The notes: a model not told the origin generated them from the letters alone. 32,015 bases of DNA from Candidatus Woesearchaeota archaeon (GCA_018302745.1 JAGVZH010000010.1:1-32015); one strand, 5' to 3'; counted from the stretch's first letter, positions 23,112 through 31,478 are shown. Translations and numbers: made by a program.

Positions 23112-23134
23112 TATATAACTTTATAGGTTATATA
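23112..23134 (+). promoter_or_regulatory. promoter/operator inverted repeat of the TumE/TumA-like operon
   Basis: TATATAAC (23112-23119) and GTTATATA (23127-23134) are a perfect 8-bp inverted repeat with a 7-base spacer. The arm overlaps TATA-like sequence starting in 23107-23117. A third copy of the arm, GTTATAT, lies at 23144-23150. The location is upstream of a toxin-antitoxin-like pair whose second gene encodes a winged-helix protein, the expected place for an autoregulatory site. Confidence 0.6.
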
Positions 23135-23178
23135 ACTTGGGATGTTATATGTTAAAAAGGCAGGTGAATTAAGCACGA

Positions 23179-23490
23179 TTGGATATGGTGAAAATAATAC
23201 TAAACAGAGATTACTTATTAACAGAAACAGAAAGGCTTGCTATAAAGGTAATCAAGGCGGAGAGGAAAGAATATCCATTTGGATACAAGATAAAATGCCA
23301 GTATATGGTGTTTAAAAGAGGAAACTGGATTCCAGTTGTAAGAGCAGATAATACAAAGCATAAATTTAAGATATCGAAAATGCACATCCATAGAATAGAC
23401 AAAAAAGAGGTTAAAGAAATTAACTTGAGATTAAAAGATATTGAAGATTATGTAATAAAATTGGGCAGAATGCTTAAAAATAAGCTCTAA
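23179..23490 (+). CDS. tumE: TumE-like (DUF6516-type) toxin candidate
   Basis: This 103-aa protein contains a beta-rich core with YMVFKRGNWIPVVRADNTKH and then KMHIHRIDKKEV. The order 'RxDN...H...HxH' is the hallmark of TumE-type toxins (DUF6516 and relatives). Those proteins are encoded with an HTH partner and are thought to act on RNA or nucleotides. The active residues are unconfirmed. The first in-frame start is TTG at 23179; an ATG lies two codons later at 23185. AGGTGA (23162-23167) is the only nearby ribosome site, at a long spacing. Its stop is 21 bases before the partner gene. The assignment rests on the motif and on the neighbour; moderate confidence. Confidence 0.6.
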   Translation: MDMVKIILNRDYLLTETERLAIKVIKAERKEYPFGYKIKCQYMVFKRGNWIPVVRADNTKHKFKISKMHIHRIDKKEVKEINLRLKDIEDYVIKLGRMLKNKL

Positions 23491-23511
23491 AAATTAAGGA
23501 GGATGTAAAAA

Positions 23512-23874
23512 ATGTTAAAAGCTGGAAGTGTTAGAATAAGGATTATTACTAACATAAAAAAGGAAAAAAAGGAAAGAACAAAGTTCTGGGATGCTGTAGA
23601 AAAAGGGGAAAAAATCAAATCAAGGCATCCTGAATTAGTCTTAACCCCAAAAACATTCAGCAAAGTTTTCAGCCCTGAAAGAATAAGACTGATATTCACA
23701 ATAAGAAATGAAAAAATACATTCTATATCTGGACTGGCAAAAGAATTGGAAAGACCTTTTGAGTCCGTTGACAGGGATATTAAGTATTTAGAGGGATTAG
23801 GTTTAATTAAATTAAGGAAGAAAGAAAAAGCTAAAATCCCAATAGTTGAAAGAAGATTTAATTTTATCCTTTGA
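23512..23874 (+). CDS. tumA: TumA-like winged-helix antitoxin (HVO_A0114 family)
   Basis: This 120-aa basic protein ends in a winged-helix DNA-binding domain (about residues 55-115). The pattern is FSPERIRLIFTIRNEKIHSI, then GLAKELERPFESVDRDIKYL and EGLGLIKLRKK. It fits the HVO_A0114/COG4190 HTH group, whose members include TumA antitoxins partnered with TumE. Its start has a strong GGAGGATG site (23498-23505), far better than that of the toxin. This would give an excess of antitoxin, as expected for such a pair. It probably binds the inverted repeat at 23112-23134. Confidence 0.72.
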   Translation: MLKAGSVRIRIITNIKKEKKERTKFWDAVEKGEKIKSRHPELVLTPKTFSKVFSPERIRLIFTIRNEKIHSISGLAKELERPFESVDRDIKYLEGLGLIKLRKKEKAKIPIVERRFNFIL

Positions 23875-23910
23875 TTATTTCTTTACTAAATAAAGAATTA
23901 TTGGAACAGG

Positions 23911-23918
23911 TTTTTTTT
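23911..23918 (+). terminator. T8 tract ending the TumE/TumA-like operon
   Basis: Eight T follow CAGG, about 35 bases after the antitoxin stop codon. The preceding CTTTA-CTAAA-TAAAG can form a small stem. It lies between this operon and the convergent end of the SUF operon. Confidence 0.4.
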
Positions 23919-23941
23919 GCCATATCTTACTATTTTATAAT

Positions 23942-25045
23942 TCATTTTACTAATGTTTTTAAAGTTTCAATTAGAACATCAACATCACTTTCTTTATTTA
24001 ATTTTCCCAATGAAAACCTTATAGAATTTTTAGCTGCCTTTTCCCCCTTAATTGCCTTAATAACATGAGAAGGCTCTGATTTAGCAGAAGAGCACGCTGA
24101 ACCAATAGAAGCATAAATTTCATTATCATTTAATTTCAATAATAAAGAATCAGCCTCTATATCTTTAAAATAAATGTTTACATTGTTTGCTAATCTTTTT
24201 TCATTATGACCATTTAGTTCAGTATTTGGAATCTCTTTTAGTATTCTTTGGATTATTTTATTTCTTAATTCAGTTAATCTTTTATTTTCTTTGTCCTTTT
24301 CTTTTTGTATTAATTCCAGAGCAGATGCAAAACCAACTATAGCAGGAATATTATGTGTTCCAGACCTTAAATTATTTTCCTGGCCACCGCCTTGCATCAC
24401 TGATTTCATCTTAATGCTATTTTTTTTATAAAGCAAAGCAGCGCCTTTTGGTCCATACAATTTAGTTGAATTAATAGTAAGCAAATCAACACCTAAGTCT
24501 TTAACATCCAGATTTAATAAAGAAGCTTGGCAGGCATCTGTATGAAAAAGAACATTGTGCTTATGTGCAATTTTAGCTATTGCTTTTACATCCTGTATAG
24601 TTCCAATTTCATTGTTTGCATACATAATTGAAATTAAGAAAGTGTCTTTTATTATTGAATTTTCTAACTTACTTAGATTGATTATTCCATCTTTATCAAC
24701 ATCCAAATAAGTTACTTTAAAACCATGGGTTTCTAGGAATTTGCATGTTTCTAATACAGCAGGATGCTCTGTTTTCTGGGTTATGATGTGTTTTTTGTCT
24801 TTATACAGCCCCTTTAAAGCTAAGTTAATAGACTCTGTTCCTGTAGAAGTAAAAATAATTTCTGATGAAGAGCAGTTTAAAACTTTTGCAGTTTTTTCCC
24901 TTGCATTATCTAAGGCTTCTTTAGCTTCTTTTCCAGGATTGTTTAAGCTTGAAGGATTGCCAAATCTTTCTGAGAAATAAGGCAGCATTGTTTTTAGAAC
25001 TTCTTTTCTTACTGGAGTACAGGATGAATGGTCTAAGTATATCAT
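23942..25045 (-). CDS. iscS: IscS/NifS-type cysteine desulfurase
   Basis: This 367-aa PLP enzyme is a group I cysteine desulfurase that takes sulfur from cysteine for Fe-S clusters or tRNA thiolation. The PLP-binding His is in KTEHPAVLETC (about H94), the Schiff-base Lys in INSTKLYGPKG (about K195), and the persulfide Cys in GSACSSAKSEPS (about C318) on the long loop typical of IscS. The N terminus reads YLDHSSCTPV where relatives normally have an AATTPV-like motif, so a Cys takes a usual Thr position. It is the last gene of the SUF operon, overlapping sufC by the four bases ATGA. A second, SufS-type desulfurase lies upstream in the same operon. Confidence 0.92.
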   Translation of the reverse strand: MIYLDHSSCTPVRKEVLKTMLPYFSERFGNPSSLNNPGKEAKEALDNAREKTAKVLNCSSSEIIFTSTGTESINLALKGLYKDKKHIITQKTEHPAVLETCKFLETHGFKVTYLDVDKDGIINLSKLENSIIKDTFLISIMYANNEIGTIQDVKAIAKIAHKHNVLFHTDACQASLLNLDVKDLGVDLLTINSTKLYGPKGAALLYKKNSIKMKSVMQGGGQENNLRSGTHNIPAIVGFASALELIQKEKDKENKRLTELRNKIIQRILKEIPNTELNGHNEKRLANNVNIYFKDIEADSLLLKLNDNEIYASIGSACSSAKSEPSHVIKAIKGEKAAKNSIRFSLGKLNKESDVDVLIETLKTLVK

Positions 25046-25767
25046 ATTAATTTATAGCCTTCTTTCTCTAATTGATCTACCAGTTCTTTTCCACCAGTTT
25101 TTTTAATTTCTCCATTAATTAAAACATTTACTTTGTCTGTGTGGACATAATTTAATATTCTCTGGTAATGGGTAATTATTAAAATTCCTGTTCCATTTTC
25201 TCTAGCTTTATTAATACCTTTAGCTATAATTTTCAATGCATCTATATCTGTCCCTGAATCTGCCTCATCTAAAATGGCTATTTTTGGCTTTAGCATTAGT
25301 AGCTGCAAAATTTCCATTTTTTTCTTTTCTCCACCTGAAAAACCCTCATTTAAGTATCTTTTCGCAAAACTTTCATCTATTCCCAAAAAATCCATATTCT
25401 CCTTTAATATTTTTTTAAAATCAATTACTGAAAGTTTGTTTTCTCTTCTTGAATTTACTGCAGATCTAATAAAGCTTGAAATTGTCACGCCTGAAATCTC
25501 TGGAGGATGCTGGAATGACAAAAATAAACCTTCTTTTGCCCTTTTGTCTGTTGTTAAATTTGTAATGTCTTTATCATCTAAAATTATTTTGCCTTTTTTT
25601 AATTCATAATTTTTGTTTCCCATCAAGACATTGCTTAAAGTTGTCTTTCCGGAGCCATTTGGACCCATTAAAGCTACAACTTCTCCCTGATTAACTTCTA
25701 AGTTAATGTTTTTTATAATTTCCTTTCCTTCTACTTCTGCTGTTATATTTTCTACTTTAAGCTTCAT
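25042..25767 (-). CDS. sufC: SufC, ABC-type ATPase of the SUF scaffold
   Basis: This 241-aa ATPase has Walker A in MGPNGSGKTT (about residues 34-43), the Q-loop in LSFQHPPEISGV, a signature in FSGGEKKK, Walker B in KIAILDEADSGTD and the switch His in ILIITHYQRIL. SufC binds SufB and SufD and drives cluster assembly. The specific SufC phrase EADSGTDIDAL separates it from transporter ATPases. It overlaps sufU by 11 bases and iscS by four, so translation is coupled. Confidence 0.97.
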   Translation of the reverse strand: MKLKVENITAEVEGKEIIKNINLEVNQGEVVALMGPNGSGKTTLSNVLMGNKNYELKKGKIILDDKDITNLTTDKRAKEGLFLSFQHPPEISGVTISSFIRSAVNSRRENKLSVIDFKKILKENMDFLGIDESFAKRYLNEGFSGGEKKKMEILQLLMLKPKIAILDEADSGTDIDALKIIAKGINKARENGTGILIITHYQRILNYVHTDKVNVLINGEIKKTGGKELVDQLEKEGYKLI

Positions 25768-26125
25768 TTTTATTCAGCCCTTTCTTAATTGCAACCAATG
25801 AAAGCATTGCGCATTTTACTCTCATTGGAGTTAATTTTATTCCTATCATATCTAAAATATCATTTCTTTCAAGATTCTTAATATCCTCGATGTTCTTGCC
25901 CTTGATAGCCTCTGATAATATCGATGCAGTTGCTATTGAAATTGCACAGCCTTCTGACTCATATCTAATATCTTTTAATTTTCCACCCTCTACTTTTAGA
26001 TAAATATGGACTTTATCTCCGCATAATGGGTTTTGGTCAGAGTATTCAATGTTGTAACTATCCAATTTGCCAAAATTTCTTGGCTCTTTATAGTTATCCA
26101 TTATATTTTCTCTGTAAATTGACAT
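25757..26125 (-). CDS. sufU: SufU/IscU-type Fe-S scaffold or sulfur carrier
   Basis: This 122-aa protein has the three ligand Cys: NPLCGDKVHIY (about C35), SEGCAISIATAS (about C60) and MRVKCAMLSLVAI (about C105), in the usual U-type layout. At 122 aa it is shorter than bacterial SufU (about 147), so the SufU insertion appears to be missing. It may act as scaffold or sulfur acceptor for the desulfurases. It begins one base after sufS and overlaps sufC by 11 bases. Confidence 0.9.
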   Translation of the reverse strand: MSIYRENIMDNYKEPRNFGKLDSYNIEYSDQNPLCGDKVHIYLKVEGGKLKDIRYESEGCAISIATASILSEAIKGKNIEDIKNLERNDILDMIGIKLTPMRVKCAMLSLVAIKKGLNKNEA

Positions 26126-26126
26126 T

Positions 26127-27320
26127 TTAATTAAACACCTTCCTGGCTTCTTTTAAAGCTTCAGCAACTTTGTCAATATCCTCTTTTGTATTGTAAATAT
26201 AAAAGCTTATTCTGCATGTTGCAGGAACTTTTAATTTGTCCATCAAAACTTGAGCACAATGGTGTCCTGACCTTATGGCAATTTTTTTGTCATTTAATAC
26301 TGCAGACACATCATGAGGATGTATCAATTTATCATTATTGTAAAGATTAAAGGAAATTATTCCTGCCTGGCTTTTTGGCTTGTAGATTTTAATTCCTTCT
26401 ACTTCTGAAAGTTTTTCTAAAGCATATTCTTTTAATTCATTTTCATATTTTTCAATGTTTTCCATCCCAATTTTATTTAAGTAATCAATAGCTGCTGAAA
26501 ATCCCACTGCTGCAGCAACATTAGGAGTTCCTGCCTCAAATTTCCATGGAATATCATTAAAATCAGTATCATCAATTCTGACATCCCTTATCATATCTCC
26601 TCCGTAAAGGAAAGGGGATAATTTTTCTAAGAGTTTTTCTTTACCAAACAATATTCCTAATCCCATTGGACCAAGCATTTTATGCACTGAAAATGCAAAA
26701 AAATCACAATTTAAGTCTTTAAGATCTATTTTTTTATGAGGCGCAGACTGGCATCCATCTATAACTGTAATAATATTATTCTCATTAGCTAATTTGCATA
26801 TTTCTTTTATGTCATTTACACTCCCTGTTGCATTAGAAACATGGGTTAAAGCCAAAATTTTTGTTTTTTCAGTTATTTTATTTTCAATATTTTCTAAAGT
26901 AAAATCTTCATTTACTTTAATTACCGAAAATTTTAAATTTCTTGACTTGCACAATTGTTGCCATGGAACAAAATTGCTGTGATGTTCCATTTCTGTCACT
27001 AAAACTTCATCCCCTTCCTTTAAGTCAGAAGTTAGTGAATAAGCTGCTAAATTTAATGCTTCTGTAGCATTTTTGGTGTAAATTATTTCCTGAGGATTGC
27101 AGTTTAGGAAAGATGCGCATTTTTCCTTTGATTTTTCGTACAGTTCTGTGGACATCTCACTTAAATCATAGACTCCTCTGTGGATATTAGATTTGTATTT
27201 ATTGTAGAAATCAGCTATAGCATTAATTACTTGTTTTGGTGACTGAGAAGTTGCAGATGAGTCTAAGTAAATCAATCCTTCATTGTTTTCAAATATTGGA
27301 AAGTCTTTTTTAACATTCAT
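26127..27320 (-). CDS. sufS: SufS-type cysteine desulfurase
   Basis: This 397-aa PLP enzyme is the group II desulfurase. It has the N-terminal IYLDSSATSQSPKQV, a His-rich EMEHHSNFVPWQQL, the Schiff-base Lys in FAFSVHKMLGPMG (about K214) and the active-site Cys in RSGHHCAQVLM (about C355) on the short group II loop. It supplies sulfur to SufU or SufBCD. It overlaps sufD by four bases (ATGA) and is one base from sufU, a tight operon arrangement. All catalytic residues are present. Confidence 0.96.
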   Translation of the reverse strand: MNVKKDFPIFENNEGLIYLDSSATSQSPKQVINAIADFYNKYKSNIHRGVYDLSEMSTELYEKSKEKCASFLNCNPQEIIYTKNATEALNLAAYSLTSDLKEGDEVLVTEMEHHSNFVPWQQLCKSRNLKFSVIKVNEDFTLENIENKITEKTKILALTHVSNATGSVNDIKEICKLANENNIITVIDGCQSAPHKKIDLKDLNCDFFAFSVHKMLGPMGLGILFGKEKLLEKLSPFLYGGDMIRDVRIDDTDFNDIPWKFEAGTPNVAAAVGFSAAIDYLNKIGMENIEKYENELKEYALEKLSEVEGIKIYKPKSQAGIISFNLYNNDKLIHPHDVSAVLNDKKIAIRSGHHCAQVLMDKLKVPATCRISFYIYNTKEDIDKVAEALKEARKVFN

Positions 27321-28417
27321 TTTATTTTATTTTTAACTAATTCAGTTACTTCATCCTTAATCTCTTCAATTGGAATTTCTTTTATTATCGGCTCTATAAA
27401 TCCGGAAACAATTATTTGTTTGGATTCTTTTTCAGATAGTCCTCTTGACATAAGGTAGAACATCTGGGATTTGTCAATTTCCCCCATTGTAGTTCCGTGG
27501 GAGCATTTTACATCATGATTTTCAATTTCCAATTGAGGAACAGCGTCAACTTCAGCTGTTTCATTCAAGGTTAATGCATCTGCTTTTTGATATCCTGATG
27601 ATTTAAAAGCGTTTTTTCCAATTCTGATTAATCCGTTGTAAATGCATTTAGAATTGTCGTCAAAGACATTTTTTACCCTTATATTTGAAACTGTATAGGG
27701 ATCAACATGCTTTGTTGAGTTATTAACATCAAATTGCTGGTTATTAGTACCAATAAAAACACCCAATGAATCTGTTGATGCGCCTTCCTTTTCCAGATTA
27801 GATTCTGTTCTTGAAACGCAAAAGTCAGAGCCAGTAAATAAATCAAACCATTTAACATTGGAGTCTTTGGATGTTTTGGCTTTTTTAAGACAAAAATTAA
27901 ATCTGTTATTTTTTAAATTTTGCAAGTGAATATAATTAATTTTAGCGTTGTCTTTTAGTATTAATTCAACACATTTACTGTAATAATCAGACTCTTTTTC
28001 TGAAAAGTCCTTGTCAATAATTGTTATTTTGGAATTTTCCTCTGCCAAGACAATAACATGAGAAAAGGTGTTTTTGCTGGTATCATTATTCAGGACAATT
28101 GGTTCTTTATTTTGGGAGCCTTTAGGTATTGTAATAAACATAAAGTCATTTAATTCAGAATAATGCAGGGAAGTAAACTTGTTTGTGTTAAAAGGAATAA
28201 CTGAATTAAGATAATCCAAAGAATCCTTATCTTTTTTTGACTTTAATATTATGTTTAATGGGCAATGTATGTATGAAGTAGAATCCAGAGAGTTCTTTAT
28301 TTCATTTAAATTTAATTTAGGCGGATTTAAAGTAATGTTCAAGCCATACTTAAAGTTATAGTCTGGCAACTTTGAAAAAGCTTCTATAGACTTCTGTTTT
28401 AGTGTATTTAATTCCAT
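27317..28417 (-). CDS. sufD: SufD, Fe-S scaffold subunit
   Basis: This 366-aa SufB/SufD family protein has a beta-helix core and the conserved C-terminal block NHDVKCSHGTTMGEIDKSQMF, then a SRGLSEKESKQIIVSGF helix. The Cys and His in KCSHG match those of known SufD. The N-terminal region is shorter and more divergent than in SufB. It forms a complex with SufB and SufC. It starts 18 bases after sufB and overlaps sufS by four bases. Confidence 0.93.
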   Translation of the reverse strand: MELNTLKQKSIEAFSKLPDYNFKYGLNITLNPPKLNLNEIKNSLDSTSYIHCPLNIILKSKKDKDSLDYLNSVIPFNTNKFTSLHYSELNDFMFITIPKGSQNKEPIVLNNDTSKNTFSHVIVLAEENSKITIIDKDFSEKESDYYSKCVELILKDNAKINYIHLQNLKNNRFNFCLKKAKTSKDSNVKWFDLFTGSDFCVSRTESNLEKEGASTDSLGVFIGTNNQQFDVNNSTKHVDPYTVSNIRVKNVFDDNSKCIYNGLIRIGKNAFKSSGYQKADALTLNETAEVDAVPQLEIENHDVKCSHGTTMGEIDKSQMFYLMSRGLSEKESKQIIVSGFIEPIIKEIPIEEIKDEVTELVKNKIK

Positions 28418-28435
28418 ATGTAAAATTTGAGGCTG

Positions 28436-29833
28436 TCAACCTAATGAGCCCTCCATCTCCATCTCTATTAGTTTATTCATCTCTACTGCATACTCTATTG
28501 GCAGCTCTTTTATTATCGGCTCTATAAATCCGGAAACAATCATTTTTCTCGCTTCCTCTTCTGATAATCCTCTGGACATCAAGTAGAACAACTGCTCTTC
28601 TCCAATTCTTGAGACAGTAGCTTCATGCTCTATTGAGGATTTTTTATTTTCTCTTTTCATGTAAGGAATTGTGTTTGATATTGACTCATTATCTGTCATC
28701 AAAGCGTCGCATTGGACATTAGATTTTGAATGAATAGCATTTTTATTGATATGGACCAATCCTCTGTAAGAAGCAATTCCTCCTCCTTTGGCAATGCTTT
28801 TGTTTACTATTGTTGAAGATGTATTTTTAGCTAAATGATAGATTTTAGCTCCAACATCCTGATTTTGGTTTTTGTTTGCAAAAGCAATCGATAGATGATC
28901 TGCTCTTGAATTTTCTCCTTTTAACATTGAACATGGATAGACCATACTAAGTTTTGATCCCATATTGCCAGTTACCCATTCCATTACTGCATTTTTTTCA
29001 ACAAAAGCCCTTTTTGTGTTTAAGTTGTATGTGTTTTTTGACCAGTTTTCAACACTTGAATATCTCATCCTTGCATTATTATGAACAAAGATTTCTACAC
29101 ATCCAGCATGAAGTGAATTGTTGTTATATTGAGGGGCAGAGCATCCTTCAACATAGTGAAGTTCGGCGCCTTCATCTACAATAATTAAAGTATGTTCAAA
29201 TTGCCCCATGTCGGCGGAATTCATTCTAAAGTATGCTTGCAGAGGCATGTCAACTTTTACATTTTTTGGAATGTAAATAAAAGTTCCTCCACTCCAAAAT
29301 GCCCCGTGCAAGGCAACATATTTATGCAGAGTTGGCGGAACACATTTCATAAAATATTTTTTAAATAATTCTTCATGCTCTTTTAAAGCAACATCGCAAT
29401 CAACGAAAATAACGCCTTGTTTTGCTAAATCCTCCCTTATGTTATGATACACAACTTCAGACTCAAATTGGGCTCCTGCTCCTGCCAAGGTTTTTCTTTC
29501 TGCTTCTGGAATTCCTAATTTATCAAAAACTTTTTTAATATCTTCAGGAACATCCTTCCAGTCTTTGGAGTTTTTTCTTGCTTCAGGCTTTACATAATAA
29601 GTTATTTTATTCAAATCTAAATCAGACAAATCAGGCCCCCAATTAGGTGTTTCCAGTTTGTTGAAAATTTCCAGGCATTTTAATCTGAAATCAAGCATCC
29701 ACTTAGGTTCAGTCTTATCTTTGGAGATTTCCCTTACAACATCTTCATTAATGCCTTCTTTTGCCTTATAAGCATACTTCAAAGTAGATGGCTTGTCTAA
29801 AAATTCTCTGGTTTCCTGAAATGAAGTTTCCAT
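28436..29833 (-). CDS. sufB: SufB, Fe-S scaffold subunit
   Basis: This 465-aa scaffold has the SufB-specific N-terminal region ([16 protein letters not shown], a [20 protein letters not shown] block) and the beta-helix core. The C-terminal block includes [37 protein letters not shown] and a [17 protein letters not shown] helix. It accepts sulfur from SufS/SufU and builds the cluster with SufD and SufC. It starts three bases after the A-type carrier gene. The length is normal. Confidence 0.97.
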   Translation of the reverse strand: METSFQETREFLDKPSTLKYAYKAKEGINEDVVREISKDKTEPKWMLDFRLKCLEIFNKLETPNWGPDLSDLDLNKITYYVKPEARKNSKDWKDVPEDIKKVFDKLGIPEAERKTLAGAGAQFESEVVYHNIREDLAKQGVIFVDCDVALKEHEELFKKYFMKCVPPTLHKYVALHGAFWSGGTFIYIPKNVKVDMPLQAYFRMNSADMGQFEHTLIIVDEGAELHYVEGCSAPQYNNNSLHAGCVEIFVHNNARMRYSSVENWSKNTYNLNTKRAFVEKNAVMEWVTGNMGSKLSMVYPCSMLKGENSRADHLSIAFANKNQNQDVGAKIYHLAKNTSSTIVNKSIAKGGGIASYRGLVHINKNAIHSKSNVQCDALMTDNESISNTIPYMKRENKKSSIEHEATVSRIGEEQLFYLMSRGLSEEEARKMIVSGFIEPIIKELPIEYAVEMNKLIEMEMEGSLG

Positions 29834-29836
29834 TTT

Positions 29837-30397
29837 TTAATAAAAGGATGATCCGCAACCGCAGGTTCCTGCTGCATTTGGGTTTGAAATCTTAAAACCA
29901 GAACCCTGCAATGAATCAACATAATTAATTGTAATTCCTTTTAATTTTTCAAGTGTATCCTTGTTTATGAAGATTTTAGCTCCATTTTTTTCAAAAACCT
30001 CATCATTCTCTTTTGGTGACTCGTCAAAGTCAAAGATATATTGTAATCCAGAACATCCTCCTGAGGAAACCTCAACTCTAAATCCCTGGCCTTCCCTGTT
30101 TTCTGCTTTTAGCAGCTGCTTTATTTTGTCAGCAGCCTTGTCAGTTATTGTTATTCCTTCAGAAGACTTTTCAGATCTTTCAACTGCCTCATTTAAGGTT
30201 TTTACTATTTTAGTTATTTGTTCATCTGTCATCCCATGCCCTCTAAGACCCTGCCCTAAAGTTTCTATTGGCGATATTCCGCAGCCTATGCAGTGAACTC
30301 CTGTTTTCATTAAAGGCTCAACTGCAGCAGGAAATTTGTCTACTATCTCTCCTATGAGAGTATCTTCTGTAATTTTACTTTGCTGTATTGTTTCCAT
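29837..30397 (-). CDS. DUF1858 domain fused to A-type Fe-S carrier (SufA/IscA/ErpA)
   Basis: This 186-aa protein has two parts. Residues about 8-72 are a DUF1858 domain with VHCIGCG (C36 and C39), the helical domain also seen near ScdA/Ric-type and hybrid-cluster proteins. Residues about 81-186 are an A-type carrier with the three conserved Cys: GGCSGLQY (about C115) and TCGCG (about C179 and C181). Canonical carriers are about 110 residues, so the fusion adds a second Cys pair. It probably receives clusters from SufBCD and delivers them, with the extra domain perhaps sensing or binding Fe or NO-type signals (inference). It is the second gene of the SUF operon, nine bases after the regulator. 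Confidence 0.88.
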   Translation of the reverse strand: METIQQSKITEDTLIGEIVDKFPAAVEPLMKTGVHCIGCGISPIETLGQGLRGHGMTDEQITKIVKTLNEAVERSEKSSEGITITDKAADKIKQLLKAENREGQGFRVEVSSGGCSGLQYIFDFDESPKENDEVFEKNGAKIFINKDTLEKLKGITINYVDSLQGSGFKISNPNAAGTCGCGSSFY

Positions 30398-30406
30398 TTT
30401 TCCCTC

Positions 30407-30763
30407 CTATCTTTTACAATAATCACAAATTTTGTTGTCAAAAGTGTCTAATTGCTTATGAACCTGGCAGATTAAGTCTGATTTTCTAAAATCACGGCAT
30501 AATTCATTAATCTCTTGTATGACTAAAAAGTGGTTTTGTGCTATTTTTTTTGCTGATTCATCTATTAGTTTTTGGAATTCTTCATTAAACTTGACTTCTT
30601 TAGCTCTTTTTTCTGAAATATACTGGGAGATCGCTGCTGGTGTTATTCCTAATATTTGGGCTACTGCTTTTTGGGATAAGCTGAATTTGATTAAAGCTTT
30701 GGCTAATTCTCTTCTTATTGCAGGTATTATGTATAAAACTTCTATCTCTTGTGGCTGTAACAT
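30407..30763 (-). CDS. Cys-rich XRE-family HTH regulator of the SUF operon
   Basis: This 118-aa protein has an XRE-type helix-turn-helix at about residues 28-55 (LSQKAVAQILGITPAAISQYIS). A helical linker and four Cys follow in the C-terminal third (C89, C99, C113 and C116; ending in CDYCKR). HTH plus a Cys set at the head of a SUF operon implies Fe-S cluster or redox sensing, analogous to IscR and SufR though not homologous to them in layout. It is the first gene of the operon, with no leader beyond the ATG. A perfect palindrome lies between its TATA box and its start codon, strongly suggesting autoregulation. The cluster binding is inference. Confidence 0.8.
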   Translation of the reverse strand: MLQPQEIEVLYIIPAIRRELAKALIKFSLSQKAVAQILGITPAAISQYISEKRAKEVKFNEEFQKLIDESAKKIAQNHFLVIQEINELCRDFRKSDLICQVHKQLDTFDNKICDYCKR

Positions 30764-30764
30764 A

Positions 30765-30781
30765 AATTAACGGCGTTAATT
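30765..30781 (-). promoter_or_regulatory. operator palindrome of the SUF operon
   Basis: AATTAACG-G-CGTTAATT is a perfect 8+1+8 palindrome between the TATA box and the regulator's ATG (30761-30763). It covers the predicted transcription start, so a bound dimer would block initiation. Confidence 0.75.
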
Positions 30782-30793
30782 CTATATATAAAG
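30782..30793 (-). promoter_or_regulatory. TATA box of the SUF operon
   Basis: CTTTATATATAG on the minus strand, centred about 25 nt before the ATG at 30763, predicts a leaderless transcript for the first gene of the operon. Confidence 0.75.
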
Positions 30794-30905
30794 ATTTCGG
30801 ATGGATTGGTTTTGCACAAAAAGTTAATTTTAATGAAGATCAGGTCTAAAATCTATATTTGCGTAGGCTAATATTTATAATAGTTAAAAGTATATATTTA
30901 TCGTG

Positions 30906-31478
30906 ATGAAATTGGAAAGTAGCCATCAAGTTACTATTGAGAGATTGCATTTAAAAGTAGATGAAGATGGTAATTTAATACTGCCTCAGAAAAAGATTTT
31001 GCTTGATGCTAATCCTATAATTTTTATGATGTGGTATAAAAAAGAAAAATACGGAGAAGATGTTTTAGATATTTTTGATGAAGAAAATATAGTATGGATT
31101 AATAATATAATTTATGATGAAGTGTTAGGAGTTTTATTAAATAAATCTCCCTATGATGGGATGTACAAAGATAAAGAAGAAACTAAAAAAGCAATAAACA
31201 AATTTCTAAAAGAAAATAAAATACAACTTGATGATAATCCGAATATTGGAAAAAATAATATACAATTAGTGAGGAGTAAAGCAAAGAAGACAAAATCTAG
31301 AGCTGGTGAAATAGATAAATTCATTTTAGCATATTGCTTATCCAATGATATTGAGATTGTTTATTCTAATGATAGAGAGTTCAGAAAATTGGCTACTTTT
31401 TTGGGATTAGATGCTAGAAATTTTGAATCTAATGAGGATAAATTAAACAAAAAGCTCAAGTCAGCATTTAGAAAATAA
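30906..31478 (+). CDS. PIN-domain ribonuclease-like protein (VapC-like)
   Basis: This 190-aa protein has the acidic PIN pattern: Asp in KILLDANPIIF (about D34), Glu in IYDEVLGVL (about E72), Asp in GEIDKFILAYC (about D137) and Asp in YSNDREFRKL (about D156). PIN proteins are metal-dependent RNases, often VapC toxins. The first 30 residues (KLESSHQVTIERLHLKVDED, then GNLILPQKK) resemble the swapped-hairpin segment of AbrB/SpoVT-type antitoxins (VDEDGRI-LPK). This could be a fused or vestigial antitoxin. No separate antitoxin gene is adjacent. A GTG lies just before the chosen ATG. A TATA-like element lies near 30873-30882. Confidence 0.7.
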   Translation: MKLESSHQVTIERLHLKVDEDGNLILPQKKILLDANPIIFMMWYKKEKYGEDVLDIFDEENIVWINNIIYDEVLGVLLNKSPYDGMYKDKEETKKAINKFLKENKIQLDDNPNIGKNNIQLVRSKAKKTKSRAGEIDKFILAYCLSNDIEIVYSNDREFRKLATFLGLDARNFESNEDKLNKKLKSAFRK

